Assembly (NCBI GenBank): GCA_003550325.1
Contig: QKWP01000049.1
Location: forward strand, 385,415-449,414
Direction: 5' to 3'
Length of the DNA: 64,000 bases
Source of the DNA: Gigaspora rosea
Lineage: Eukaryota; Glomeromycota; Glomeromycetes; Diversisporales; Gigasporaceae
Of the stretch, positions 36,345 through 49,325 are shown piece after piece. Each line of letters opens with the position of its first letter. The stretch's first letter is position 1. A program made the position numbers and the translations under genes. The notes below the pieces were generated by a model. It did not search any database, had not been told where the DNA came from, and saw nothing but the letters and a program-made list of their open reading frames with translations.

Positions 36345-37165
36345 CGTCAACGAAGATATTCCAGTTTGGCCAGGTGGTGAACTAAAAAAATGAGTTTTTC
36401 AACACTTTCTTTAAGTTTTTTTAGTTACAAGAACATTTTCAACCGTATACCCATTACCATATTCTCGCTTGACACAGTTTTTCTGGAATTTTTGATGAAA
36501 AGTGGGAAATCCGGCATACCCTCTCCAAAAGATCAGCATTGTTGTTCCTATCCTAATCGGGAAGAAGGCATGCAAGGTGGTAAGCAGGAACGGATGTGTA
36601 ATGAGATGTGACACAGTGGAGTAGGCAGATCTGCAGAATTAAATTCCAGAATGTTCTTTTATTTCTTTTATTTACATATAATACTTTGGTGAGGTATTTC
36701 TTTGCGCAGTATTATATAATTTTTATTATTAGTGTTAGATTTTCTTCTATGTTTTTGAGTTTTTTTTTGTTTTTTTATGCCACTTAGTGGCATTTTGCTA
36801 TCATGTACTGCGGCTTTTTGCCTCTTTCTTTTTCTTTCTATTGTTTCATTTTGATCTTATTGGGTTTTTTGTTTAGAGTTTGAAGCTTTCCCCCTTTATA
36901 TTTTTTCCCTTTTATTTCTTGTTTTTTTTTTCTAGTAGATTACCTCTACTCAGGAAGCTAAGAGAAGAAGGTTTAAAAAGTAGACAGTTATGATAAGGCG
37001 TTCTGATTCAAACTAAGTTTGGAATGTGCAGCAAATCGCATCTAAGAATTCGTCAAATTGAGCGAAATGTTGAATGATGTCAGACTTAAAATTTAAATAA
37101 GTACTTATTTTTGGTTGCAAATTCAATAATTTTAAATAAAAGTGCTGGCATGGCTGCCTAAGTTC
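36345..37165. other. Unidentified insert in copy B
   Basis: A ~0.8-kb sequence of more mixed composition, with no counterpart in copy A. Two overlapping 67-73 codon frames on opposite strands (36390-36614) have no recognised motif. It may be another insertion; its ends have no clear inverted repeats. Confidence 0.4.
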
Positions 37166-37347
37166 AAATATATATATATATATATATATAATTTTATTTA
37201 TTATTATTATATATTATATTTTAAATATTACATATTTTATTATATATTATTATAAAAAACAACAAAAAAAAAAAAACCAAAAAAAAACAAAACCAAAAAA
37301 AAATAAAAAAATGAAAACAAAAAAAATAAACTATAATATTCCTTATA

Positions 37348-37458
37348 TTTGCTAATATTCACTTATATTCACTTATATTTGCTTATATTCCTCATATTCG
37401 CTNTTTGCTAATATTCACTTATATTCACTTATATTTGCTTATATTCCTCATATTCGCT
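37348..37458. other. Assembly gap N between two identical 55-bp copies
   Basis: The only ambiguous base of the window (37403) sits between two exact 55-bp copies (37348-37402 and 37404-37458, both starting tttgctaatattcac). This is what two contig ends with an unmerged overlap look like. Confidence 0.8.
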
Positions 37459-38625
37459 ATTTCCTGGAAAGTGCCAGAAAAGTTAAAATAGTTATTATTG
37501 TAAAGTGCCAAAAAAGTTAGGTCATTTTTTTGCAAAGTTTCGAAAGAAGTAAGGAATAAATAAAATAAAATAAAAGTAAAAAAATAAGTAAAAAAAAACA
37601 AACAAAAAACAAAAAACAAATCTGAAAAAAAACAAAACTAAAAAAAAATAAACTATTATATTTGCTTATATTCGCTTATATCTGATTAAATTCATTCATA
37701 TTTGTGACTTCTTGCAAAGTGCTTTTGTAAAGTGCTGGAAAAGTCAAATTGTTTTCTTGCAAAGTTCCGAAAAATGTAAAAGATAAATAAAATAAAATAA
37801 AATTAAAAAAATAAGTAAAAAAAAGAAAACAAGCAAAAAACCAAAAATGTAAGCAAACTAAATAAAAAAATAAACAAAGCCCCAAATCTCCATTTCGAGT
37901 TCGTGTTTTTGCAATTTAGAAATTGTCAAAGGTTTTTTCAAAGTACCGGAATAAAATAAATTAATAAAAATAAAAAAAAAACAAAAATAAAAAACATAAA
38001 ACAAAAAATAAATAAACCGAAACCTTGCAAAAACTTGCAAAAACTTGCATTCTTGAACGTTCGAAATTGCTAAAAAAAGTAGTTGTGTGCTCTTGCAATG
38101 TCAAAAGGCTGGGTTGGCTTGCGCAAAGTGCCGAAAGTCATTGAATTTCTTGCAAAGTGCTAGTGGTAAAGTGTAAAAATAAAATAAAAAAATTAAAAAA
38201 TAAAAAAAAATAGAAATAAAAAAAACAAAATGAAACTAAAAAAATGAAATGAAACTAAACGAAACTAAACTAAACAAAAGGAAAACGAAAAAACAATGCA
38301 AAATTGATAGAAGATCTAAATTATAAACAAAAAAAAAATAAACAAAGATCTAATTTGATCTTGTACTACAATTATTGAAAATCATCAAAATATTTCGAAA
38401 ATATTAGTTAAACGATGATCCAGGTTACAGATCATCCTAAAATATTTCGAATGTATTCGAAATACTAAAAAGAAAGAAAAAAAAAGAAAAAGAAAAAGAG
38501 GGGAAAAGGGAAAGGGTGAAAAGGAAGAGGGGAAAAAGGGAGAGGAGAAAAAGGGAGAGGGGAAAAAGGGAGAGGAGAAAAAGGGAGTAGGGGTAAAGAT
38601 CATTCAAAACGGCCTTTTTTTTTTT

Positions 38626-39402
38626 TTTTTAATTGATTTACATTAGCCAATTATATGAATAACTTACTCTGAGTCTGTATTTCAGTATTTACTATATTTA
38701 CTAATTTGTTATTTAAAATAGTTATACAATCATGTATCACACATGCAAATAAACAAAAACTTTACAAATTGTAATATTTACATATTTGTTTATATTAATA
38801 ATTTTAATGAATTGGATTTACTGTTTTGTACTAGATTTAGACAGTTTTCAAAAACTTATAAAAAATCTAAAAAATTTAAACCCCAAATTTTTTTATTTAC
38901 AAAAATCTTATAAATATTCAAAAATAGTTTGGTATTATTAATATTAATATTATTAATAAGATTATTGCAAAAAAATTTTTTTAGACCTTGCATTTTTTTG
39001 TAATTTGTTGTACTAAATTTAGTAACCTTTTAAGACTAATTATAATTATAATTTACTAATAAATTTTGCAAACTAAAAGTTTAATCATATAAAAAATAGT
39101 AAAAACTAATCATAATTAAAATATTATTATTAGTTATATTGTAATAATTATTATTTATATTATAAGCTATTTTTTTACTTATTGCAAATCATTACTATTT
39201 ATAGTAAGTTACTAGCTATTTTAGAAAATATTTTTAATTATAAAATAAATTTATTTAAAATTTTAATAAAGTATAAAAATAAGAGCTAATTCCAAATATA
39301 AAATTTGTTTAAAAATGAAATTAATATATATAAAATAATTTTAAAGTTTTACTAGTAATTACTATATAAATATTTTTTAAATTTATATATAAAAAAGGAG
39401 CT
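38626..39402. other. Very AT-rich non-coding stretch
   Basis: No supported feature. Confidence 0.4.
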
Positions 39403-39956
39403 ACTATTTCTACCATGGTATTTTGCTATTTCCACCATGGTTATACAAGATTTTCTATTTTTAGAATTCAAAATAATATATGCACTTATGTTACACAAAG
39501 GCCCAGCGCAATGTTTTTGCAAAAATAATTTTGGTTACATGCTGCTAATTTAGTGTAATGTTACACAAGTCTTATTTTGGCTGGGTCGGCCAGCATTAAG
39601 CTTAATGCTGGTGAGCACTATCATGATAATCCCCACGGTGGGTTAGACATAATTCCGGCCCACTCTAACTCTAAATCTAGATTCAAAGCAACATCCAATC
39701 ACAGTACATATACTGGTTATACAACATATGCACGTATGTTATACAAAGGCACAGTGCATTGTTTTGCAAAATTAATTTTTGGTTATATGCTGCTAATGTT
39801 GTGTAATGTTACATGAGTCTTGTTTTAGTAATCTGAATCAAGTTGGGCCAATTGAAAATAATTAAAATTATTATATACAATATTATATTAAAATCTAAAA
39901 ATAGTAACTTTTGTGTAACTATGGTGAAAATAGCAAAATACCATGGTGAAAATAGG
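39403..39956. mobile_element. TIR element with an internal direct duplication
   Basis: Inverted ends of ~60 bp both contain accatggtattttgctattt. Inside, a ~110-bp block (atgcac-tatgtta-acaaaggc, then gctgctaat, tgtaatgttaca) occurs twice in the same direction (about 39478-39590 and 39726-39845), separated by agcattaagcttaatgct. The 79-codon frame at 39577-39816 spans the duplication and is probably not a gene. Confidence 0.6.
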
Positions 39957-40974
39957 CATTCTCTATATAATATAACTTATAGTAAACAAATTTGATATCA
40001 AAGAATTTTTGTAAATAGAATTAGAAAATAAATTTTTAAACTTTCAATTAAAAAATATAAAAATCTAATCAGTAAAAAATTTTTTTAATTCTAGTTAAAT
40101 TTACCTAGCTTACTAATGACTTAATATATAAGGAAGGTATCAAAAATTAGGTAATTTTTTAGAGGGGAAGGGGTAAAAAAAGTTGAAATTATATATAAGG
40201 AACCTAATCAAATATTTATTAAGAAAAAGAGAGAAGAAGTAGGTCTCTGATAAAAAATAATTAGGTAATTAATAATATGTTCTAAAATTATATAAAATTA
40301 GCTTAAAACTAAAATTTTTAAAAACAAAAAAAAATTTATAAAATTCAAAAAACCATTTAAGGCTATTAAACTTTTTTTATAGAATTGTATAGTTTTAAAA
40401 TACTTTGAACCAATATTTAATTAATTTTTAAAATTTTTAGATAATTAAATTTAAAGTATATCAGAATTTAGTACAAAGTACTAAATTTAGTACAGATAAA
40501 TCCAATCTATTAATATATCAAAAAAGATTTTTCATAGAAAAAATATATCAAAAACATAATTTTGTATTATATAGTGCCTAGAAATTGAGTGTCTATTGTT
40601 ATATTCTGGAAAGCTACTAATTGTTTGAACTAGGCTATTTCTAATTTACTAAATTAAATAATGAGTTTGGTAAAAAAAAAATTAATATATTTTTATTATA
40701 TTATTTTATTAATCATTATTAATAAATAAAAAAAATTTTTTACTATTATTAACAATTATCTTTTAAAAACTGTGTCTAAAAATACTCAATTAATTAATTT
40801 TTTAAAAAAGATCAAATTTAGTTAGGAGATATACCAAATATAGAACTCAAGTTCTAGAATAATTACTATATAGATTAGCAAATTTGATTGCTTTAACATT
40901 TTATACACTTTTATCTTTGAAAGGTTTAATAAGATTTTATATATTTTTTTACTACTAAATAATATACAAATAGC
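39957..40974. other. Very AT-rich non-coding stretch
   Basis: No supported feature. Confidence 0.4.
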
Positions 40975-41290
40975 TAGTTTAAGGATAGAGTGTACATAGA
41001 TCATTTTTCATATGATCTACATGGTAAATTGAATTTTTATATAGTAAATAAAAATATGCTTCTAATAAAACTTTTTATTATCCGAAACAATTTTTACCAT
41101 ATTTATATAATATATAGTTTAAAGTAGCTTGTTTATAATAATAAAATTGTAAGAAATGCATTTCTTTAAAAAAATAAACTTCATATAGAATTAAATTTTC
41201 TAAGATTACTATATGTTTTTTTCCTGAGTTACACGAAAATTTAATAATCCTCATTGGTTGAATCATATGATGTTTATATGTAAATCATAT
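40975..41290. repeat. Dispersed repeat, copy 2
   Basis: Second copy of the repeat at 20690-21030 (catatgatctacatggta, atatgcttctaataaaactt). Confidence 0.55.
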
Positions 41291-41678
41291 GATATAGTTA
41301 TACAAAGTTGATATACAATCTATTTTATATGAAAATGGAAATATTAATACTCTACCCTTAAAGTATTTATTTTTAATCATTCTAATTAATCCTGCATTTT
41401 AAGCTACCTTCAAAAAAGTAAATAAAATCTAAAGTTAAAAATATTTCTTGAAATTAGAAGAATAAATTTTTAACTAAAATAATATTTTAAACAATTTTTT
41501 TCTGTAGTACTTGCTTGCCAAAGCCAGATTCTTAATTATTTCATAAACTTGGTTAAAGAATATTAGGCTATTGGATCAAGATCTAAAAATCACAAAAATG
41601 GTAACAATACAATTAATTATACAAACCCAGATATGTCATATTGAAATATTTTAATAAATTCTAAATACAGATCTTTAA

Positions 41679-42365
41679 TAGTGCTACCAGAACTGGAGTA
41701 CTGAAAACTGGAGCAGGAGAACTAAATGACAAGACCTTCAGAGAAGAGAGTCCACTATCCTGGCTGCTGAAGTTGCACAAGAGAAAAAGGACTTATGTTC
41801 TGGAAGTAGGTACCAGGAGATAAAAAACCATAAGGCACTTAATGCCAGATAAATTGACCCTTCTGGGCTAACTGAATTGGAAGTTTGGGATGTATCAGGA
41901 AAGAACTAATAGGACGGTGATAGTGGATACTAGGATTGGAATGAACCTTACAAGAGCAGAAGTAGGCAATGGCAGTGGTTGCAGGTATTCTCTAACTACA
42001 AGTATAAGCCTTAGTAAATGCATAAGTTACTAAAGTATAGGTAATACCTGTGTGGAACAGGAACTGCTCTACCAAGTTTCCTGTAAGAATAAAGTAGTTC
42101 TAAAGGGATATAGGTTGCATTAAAACTAATCTTGACTGACTAATATATCAGAGAGCTGTACCAGTAGTACAAGTAAAATTGGCAGGTAAAGCTTGGACCA
42201 GAGGGTTTAAATAGACTATCCTCTAGTTGGATTGCAAGTATAGTAACTAGTATAAAACCTTTGAGCAAACTACTTAAATTAGATAACCAAAACTTGTACA
42301 TGTGGCTGGTTGTATCTTTATTCATGTAACAAATGTTAGGCACCTGTAAGGTTCTCTTGATCCAC
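41679..42365 (+). mobile_element. Decayed copy of the GC-rich repeat
   Basis: Collinear with the body of the repeat at 28579-29595: shared words include gaattggaagt, acaag(a/g)gcagaagtagg, aggtaatacctg(c/t)gtgg, ctctaccaagtttcc and cagagggtttaaatag. The tRNA-like head and the start are missing. Many G and C positions have become A or T, so it looks like an old copy. Confidence 0.75.
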
Positions 42366-42744
42366 ATACTTGATAAAAAGACTTATCACCCATAGTAGAG
42401 ACTTTAATATTAACATTAAAAAAATAAATAATAAATCTAGATATAGTTGTTATATTGTAAAATTATATTTTATTAATAATAAATATCTGGGTCTAAAATA
42501 TAAGTATATGCCATATATTCCTAAAAATAAGCTACCTTTTTTGGGCAAAAAATTATACAAAAAATGTAGAGTAGCTTATTTTCAAATTGTTAATTTTTTT
42601 TGAAATGTACTAATAAAATATTGCCCAAATGATACCAAATTTTACTATAAATGTATTTCAATATTCTAAACAAGTTTACTTAAGGTTCGTTTGAGGTTTA
42701 CTTAGTATAATTTAGACTTTATATATAGCAATTACTAAGGAAGC

Positions 42745-43200
42745 TTTCAGAAATCAGCTGATTTTTGTCTACTATGAGCCTACCCCACCCATCTATACCT
42801 GATACTCCAATTAGCCAATCAGATTTTATAATTATTAAAAAGTTAAATATAACATTTAATAGTAAATAACTTTTGATCTACTGGACCAATTTGATGATTC
42901 AACTACCAAAATGATACTCTCAATAAAAGAATTCTAGAAAGCCCAAAATTGTTAAAATCCAATTAAAGGGTACTATAATAAGAATAGATTTGTGTTAGGG
43001 GCTTCCAGAAATTACATAATTTTTGTTACTAATAAATTTCAAAATTTTACCCACTCATCCACACCTGATACTCTATTAGCCAATCAAAATTTAAAATTAT
43101 TCATATACCCAATTTTGAGAATTGATAATAACTTTGATATACTGGTCCATTTTGTATGATTTAACTACCAAAATGCTCATTTCAACAAGACGATTACAGT
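42745..43200. repeat. Second copy of foldback-element sequence
   Basis: Contains tggaccaatttgatgattca, actaccaaaatg, aggggcttcca and ttttacccactcatccacac, shared with the foldback at 22629-23520 but rearranged and partly duplicated. Confidence 0.6.
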
Positions 43201-43385
43201 TTATTTCAATTGTTATAACTTGTAGCAAACATACATTGCAATATATAAGTTATTATTATTTTTTTGTAATTAAGAAATGTATAAATTATATTTAGAGTAA
43301 AAAAGAAACAAGGAATTAAAAACATAGTAAAAGTTATTTTTTATTCACTATACTAATATATCTTTTTAATATAATGAACTAAAAA

Positions 43386-45659
43386 TTAATTTACAATTTC
43401 TTTTCTATTTTCAAACACCAGATCAACATTTACTGGCAGAGGAAATGGACCAAAATATCTTCTTTTAGGTTCAATCTCCTCATTATTGGTTCTAACATCA
43501 TATTTTAACAAAATTTTATGTATAAATATTTTGATTTGATTAACAGCAAAAGTTCTACCTGGACATGCAAGTTTTCCACCTCCAAATGATAAAAAATTAC
43601 GTTCAAGTTTTGTTGCAGGTGAATTACGTTCCAGATGATGGTATGCACTAAATTCTGTAGGATTTTGACCTTGAAGTTCTTCATCATTATCTGTATCACG
43701 AAAATTTATACTGGCTATACGACCTATAATTTTAAGTAATAAAAAAGAATAAGAGAATTATTATAACTTAAAAATTGAGAACAATAATCAAGAAAAAAAA
43801 TATTACCACTTGGAATTTGATATCCATTAGCAAATGTATAACAAGATTTAGAAATACATTTATGTGGTAAACCAAGTATAGGAGTAATAAATCTTAAAGA
43901 TTCTTTAACAAAACTATCCAACTTTATCATTCTGGCAATGTCATCAATTGTAAGTTCATTTCCATTACACTGTTTATTAATTTCCTGAGCCTCCTGATAT
44001 AATTCTTGCCAAAAATGTTGCTTTCTTTTTACCAAATCTAATTTTCAAATAAAATTTAAGTAAAATATATAATAAAAATCTATTATAATAAAATTAGAAC
44101 ATAACAAACCATATAAAACACGGCTAGCACCATTAGATGTAGTTGCCATAGCAGAAAAAATAATTCTACAGATAGCATCGGCAATATAATCATAATTTAC
44201 ATTATTTGGATCGAGATCAGGAGTTACTTCAGGATCATTTAAATAGCATTGTAATGCATCTAACTATTTTTTAATTAAAAAAAAGTAGCAATTTAAATAT
44301 TTATATAATAATAAATATACTTTATAGATAACTTACTGGTGCAACCCAAGCATCACCTAATCTCTTTTTATCATAAAGGCGTTTTTCAATGACAGGATTA
44401 ATACGATTAAGAATTACTTTTTTATGTTTTGAAATCGGATTCCAACCAAACCTTAAGGGAATTCTGTTAAATAATAAAAAAACAAATTGTTTATTGTTAT
44501 TTTTTACAGTATATGAAATAACTGAATTCTAAATTTTTAAGATTGTTTTTGTTTCAAAAAAAGGAAAATAAACGTACGTAATAAATTGTTCATGAAGCCA
44601 GGGATGTATAAAAGATAATATTGGTGGTATTCGTAAAAGTTTTAAAATTGAAGATGTTAAGTTATTAAAAGTTTCTAATATATCCTCATTATTGTAACAT
44701 TCCTAAATTTTATTATAAGAGTACTTAAATTAATAAGATGAATTTTTTATATAAAAAAAAAAACCAAAAAACACGTATACATGCCTCACCAACAACAATG
44801 TTAGCAACTGGAATTGCAATAATATCGGCTAAAGTATTACGTGGATTATGAATTACCCTTGGTTCTAACAAGAGATAAAATTCCTTATAAATTTTGTATG
44901 AAAATTGAAGGCTTAAAAACTTACCAACACATTCACCAATGCAAAGATCTATAGCTTTGATAATATTTTTTTTGTATTCTACTTATGAGATGTGTTAATT
45001 TCCCTGCGACAAATTCTCTTACTATTTTCTCATTTTTTTCGGCCAGATTAGCATATCTAAATATCAAATGTGTTGGTATTTGCTGGTTTTAAAAAAAAAA
45101 GATTTAGAATATATGGTAATATAATATCCAAAGGGTTATTGAATTAATTAAAGATTTTTAATTACATTACTAAAGCCTTCACGAAAACTAAAATCTTGAT
45201 CTTTTCTAAATACTTCATGAGTTGTTTCCTTTCTGACTATGGCCATTATTTGACCAAATACATATAACGAAAATGTCTCTCCATACTATTATTAAGAAAT
45301 TATAAATTATTATATAGTGAAAGAAAAATTGATTTTTATTTCATTTATTGATTTATTTATTTTTTTAAAAAAAGAAATAAAACCTTTTCTCGAGACTCTA
45401 AGATTAACTTATCGCAATCCGTTAAAAAACTCCAAGTATGTCCAATAATTGGAAATCGATAATAAACTAGGGGTAGTTCATTCTAAGCAAAATTATCATT
45501 TATATTAATAATATTATTATGAATAAATATTAATGCGAAAAAAAAACTTACTAATTTAGTTCGCCTCGACAGTTTGGACAAAAATACTACTAAAATTAAT
45601 CCGATAATAAATGATTGAATATAGATGTCGTCTAATAAGATTTCAATTAATTTTTTCAT
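43386..45659 (-). CDS. Cytochrome P450 monooxygenase
   Basis: Ten exons (45659-45552, 45482-45384, 45285-45166, 45082-44925, 44864-44785, 44702-44578, 44463-44337, 44263-44110, 44037-43807, 43723-43386) give 512 residues if one extra base is discounted. An N-terminal membrane anchor (~14-28) would place it on the endoplasmic reticulum. The I-helix region (~313-318) precedes a K-helix ExxR (KESLR, Glu369/Arg372), a PERF-like segment, and the haem loop FGGGKLACPGR with ligand Cys454. The residue two before the Cys, normally Arg or His in F-x-x-G-x-R/H-x-C-x-G, is Leu452. P450s oxidise lipids, sterols or xenobiotics using a reductase partner; the substrate cannot be told. Intron 5 uses a GC donor (gag/gcatgt); the others are GT-AG. 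A run of eight T (44966-44973) in exon 4 has one base too many, either a frameshift mutation or a sequence error. Confidence 0.85.
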
Positions 45660-46421
45660 GATTGTTTTTCTTTAAATTCTATACACGTGTGCTAATTTTG
45701 ATTTTATGGTCTTTTAAATATAAAAATTGGAGAACAAATTCCTTGATTCAAAAATATATGATTATGCCTACTACGACTGTAGGCAACGTTAATAAACTAC
45801 AATGAGTACTAAAATAGCAATCCGAAAATGTGTACTAGGTTGATGCTCGGATGATCATGAAAATTGATCCAAATACCAAATTTTGGGAATTAAAAGAAAA
45901 TACCTCCTAATTTAAAATTCGTGGGTTAGTGATAGCAAATTAGTATAGTTTTAATAAAAAGGTATTTTACATCCCATATTTTGGTCATCCATACGATATT
46001 AATCTGATATCAATAGTAAAAAAATGAAAAGGATAGCGGAACTGGTTAACATTAATAATACAGAATTGTAAAGTTGAACCGTTTCATTTTTCAGTATTTA
46101 ACTCTGATTCTCATTTCGCTTTCTATTTGTAGCTATATTTTTTTCTTTATCACGCTTTTAATACTTGTTTTATATATAATTTACTCGAAAAATTACAGTA
46201 TGTAATAAAATAACATTGATAAATAAAAACTTAAAATTATCCTAAATCAATTATTATCTGTTATATTTGAATTGTAAATATTGGGGTTTATATGTGAATT
46301 TTACGGCAAGAAGGTGTTTTAAATAAGTTGAGTGAATTTTAGGAAATATAAAGCTTCCATGCAACTAACTGAAAAATTTAGTTAAACGCAAAAATTTCTT
46401 TTGAGGGTATACTATTACATC
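45660..46421. promoter_or_regulatory. Upstream region of P450 gene
   Basis: Non-coding DNA with the presumed P450 promoter. No specific site assigned. Confidence 0.3.
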
Positions 46422-46892
46422 CAAACATGGCGTCGAAACGAAACCTACCCGAAACTAGTTTCGGGAGAGCTATAATCCAAAACTAGTTTCAGAATTTTTA
46501 AAAAAAATCAAAACTCCAAAAACCGAAACCCAGAAACAATAATCCGAAACCCAAAGCTATAATCCGAAACCCAAAGCTATAATCCGAAACTTAAAATATA
46601 ATATACAATCTTTAAAATTTATTATAAACTTATATTTATTTTAATAATATCTTTAATAAACAATACATTTATAAAAATTAATACAAATATAAAATATCAG
46701 ATATAGTATATATAATATAATATGAATAAATTTTATAGAAATTATTACAAAATATAAAATATAATATATATAATATAATATTAATAAAAAAGTTTATATT
46801 ATAGGTGATATAAAAAAAACCTTAATATTTAAGGAAAAAATCTCTATATATAATATAACATTAAATACAAATAAAAATATAATTATTTAAAT

Positions 46893-49325
46893 TTAATAAT
46901 AATAAATTTCATCAATATCATCAAAATGTTTTTGTGCTATTTGGCTAGGATCATAATCATCTTGATCTTCTAAATCTTGAATAAAAGTATTTAGTTCTTC
47001 ATCATTATTTAAGTCTTCTGTTATTTGATTATCATCTGTGTCATCAAAATTATGATTTTCTAAATCAATTATTTCTAATAAATTTAGATTTTCCCACACA
47101 GTTCCTTCATCATCATCTAAATCATACTCATCTAAATTAATATTTTCTGTTTCATTTTGGTCTTCTTCTTCCTCTTCTTCAATTTGTGCATTATATAATT
47201 CTTGATAAATGTCATCTGCTGCATGTTCTTTGCTATATAAATTCAATTCAGATTCTTTGTTATTAATATAATAAGAATGAATTTTAACCAAAGATTCTAA
47301 ATTTTCAACTGATAAATTTGTTCTTCTTTTTCCTGTCATCCATCCACAAATAGACCAAATTCTTTCACAGCTTGCTGTATGTGGAGTAATTGAAAAAAGT
47401 TTAATTCCAAGTAATTGTAAATATGGTGGTGATATTGTACATGTTTTCCACCAACTTAAGGCTGTATCAATATTTAATGAGAATGGTGCATTAAATGGTT
47501 CTCTTTGCAAGTAAAATTCTCTAAATTGAGAAATAATCATATCTCCTGATTTTTCTTTAGAATGGTTATATTTTTTTAATTGTGTTGCAATTTCTGGAAT
47601 TTTTACCATTTGTTGCCAAATATTTGCTGCTGAGGTTGCAATTTTTAAAAATTGACTTTTTTTAATACCTGCACCTAAATAATTTATAAAGTTAAAATTA
47701 AATAATTTAAAATTTAAATAATAAAATTTATTTACCTTTATAAAGTGGATGAAGAAAATATGCTAAAACATATTCATCATATTCATATTCACTAAATCTT
47801 GAATTAAATTTGTTAATAGCATATTTATAAAATTGTTTAGGATCTTTAGGATCTTCTTTAGAAAGCTTATAAATTGAATTTCCTAAAGAAATTAATGCAA
47901 AATAGCAATCAGCTAACGTTATATTTCTTCTTTGGAGTTTAATAATTGCATCATTAATAGGTTTAAAAATTTTTGCTAAATCATAAACATCATAAAAAAA
48001 TCCTTTTTTTCTACAAATAATTGCTTTAACAGATTCATTTGTTATAGCTAAAGGATTTTCAATAGCAATCTAAATAAAAAATTATTTAAGTTATTAATTT
48101 TAAATATAAATTAAAAACTTTAAATAATGATTACCTCTTTTAAACATGTTTCTAATTGATAAACTGATTTTAACATTGCATAAACTGTTGTCCATCTTGT
48201 ATCAATATAAGTTTTTAATCCACCACCTGATATTTTTTTTCAGAAATTTTGGCTGCTAAAAGATTATTTGGTAAATGGCTTTTTTTAAAATATGTAACTA
48301 AAGTTTTGCACCATTGGATAATTCTTGCTGCAAATGGATGTTTAATTAAATCTTTTGTTATAAGATTAAATGCATGTACAATACATCTAATACTTAATAT
48401 ATGTGTATATTTTTGAGAAATTTGTTTTCTTGCTAAATTAATATTTGCTCCTGCATCTGTTACTATACCAATAAACTTTTCAACACCAATGTCAATAAGA
48501 ACTTTTTGAATTTCATTAGTTAAAAAATTTGCAGTATGATTTGTATCTGAAAAATCTAAAATTTTCCAAAGAATTTCTTTACCATTATTTAGACAAATAA
48601 TAAAATTCCACAATGATTTGCCTGTTATACTGGTCCATCCATCTAAAGCTAAAAATAAATTAACAAAAATATTTTATTCTAAGTAGTAGCTTATTTTAAA
48701 TATATAGTATAATTAAATTATAAATTAAATGAAAAATAAATAAATACAATTAAATACCTAATGTTAAATTTTTTGAATCTTTTAATGATTTATATAAATT
48801 TGTATCAATTCTAATTATTTCATTTATTAATAAATTTTCTGCAATAAATTTTCTACTAGGTGGTGTATAAGCAGGGCGAAGTTGTTTTAAAAATTCAATA
48901 AAAAATGGATGCTCAATAAGCCTCCAAGGTAATCCACAGCATACAAATGCTTTAATAAGTGCTCTATTTATTGATTCAATACGTTTATCTGGTATAGCTG
49001 TACTTTCAAGAAATTCATCTAAACTTATTTGTTCACTTGAATGTTTAGTTCCACTAATACTTGAAGTTTTTTCACGAGATTCAACAATATATATAACTGC
49101 TTCTTTTACTTCTTCAGAAACAAAAGCACAGTCACTAATAATATGCTTTTCCATTAATGATGGTTTTCCAGGTGAAAATAATTTTTCACATGCTTTACAA
49201 ATTGCTTCATAATGGCCTGAGCTATCCAATTGTTTGCCTCTATTATAAAATTTCCAAATTGGCTTTAATGGACGACCACCAATAATTTTTTCATCAGCAT
49301 GTTTAATTTTTTTAGATTCTGACAT
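46893..49325 (-). CDS. hAT transposase
   Basis: Four exons (49325-48758, 48648-48135, 48069-47736, 47674-46893), GT-AG, give 732 residues if one missing base is restored. An N-terminal BED-type zinc finger (WKFYNRGKQ, CKACEKLF, and a late His) binds DNA. A helical linker with CCGLPWRLIEHPFF follows. The RNase-H-like core has LDGWTS and IVTDAGANI, carrying the two Asp of the catalytic triad. The Glu comes from the C-terminal dimerisation region (TPHTASCERIWS). The tail is very acidic. It would excise and insert the surrounding element. In exon 2 a run of eight T on the plus strand (48233-48240) lacks one base relative to the conserved frame (SEKK, then SGGGLKTYIDTRW), so the gene is either just broken or misread there. 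No stop codons otherwise. Confidence 0.85.

Larger units (their letters stand above)
35880..38625 (-). repeat. Long low-complexity repeat, copy B (inverted)
   Basis: Read on the minus strand it has the same order as copy A: the pyrimidine tract (38480-38590), aagatcaaattagatctttg, actttgcaaga motifs, aatataagc repeats, gcgaaaacttgcgaaaacct and cgatatata tracts. Where copy A carries the GC-rich insert, this copy carries a different ~0.8-kb insert (about 36345-37165). Phe-rich minus-strand frames here are low-complexity. Confidence 0.7.

Noticed and set aside
39577-39816. 79-codon plus-strand frame
   Set aside because: Spans an internal duplication of a non-coding element; no recognisable motif and no partner exons.
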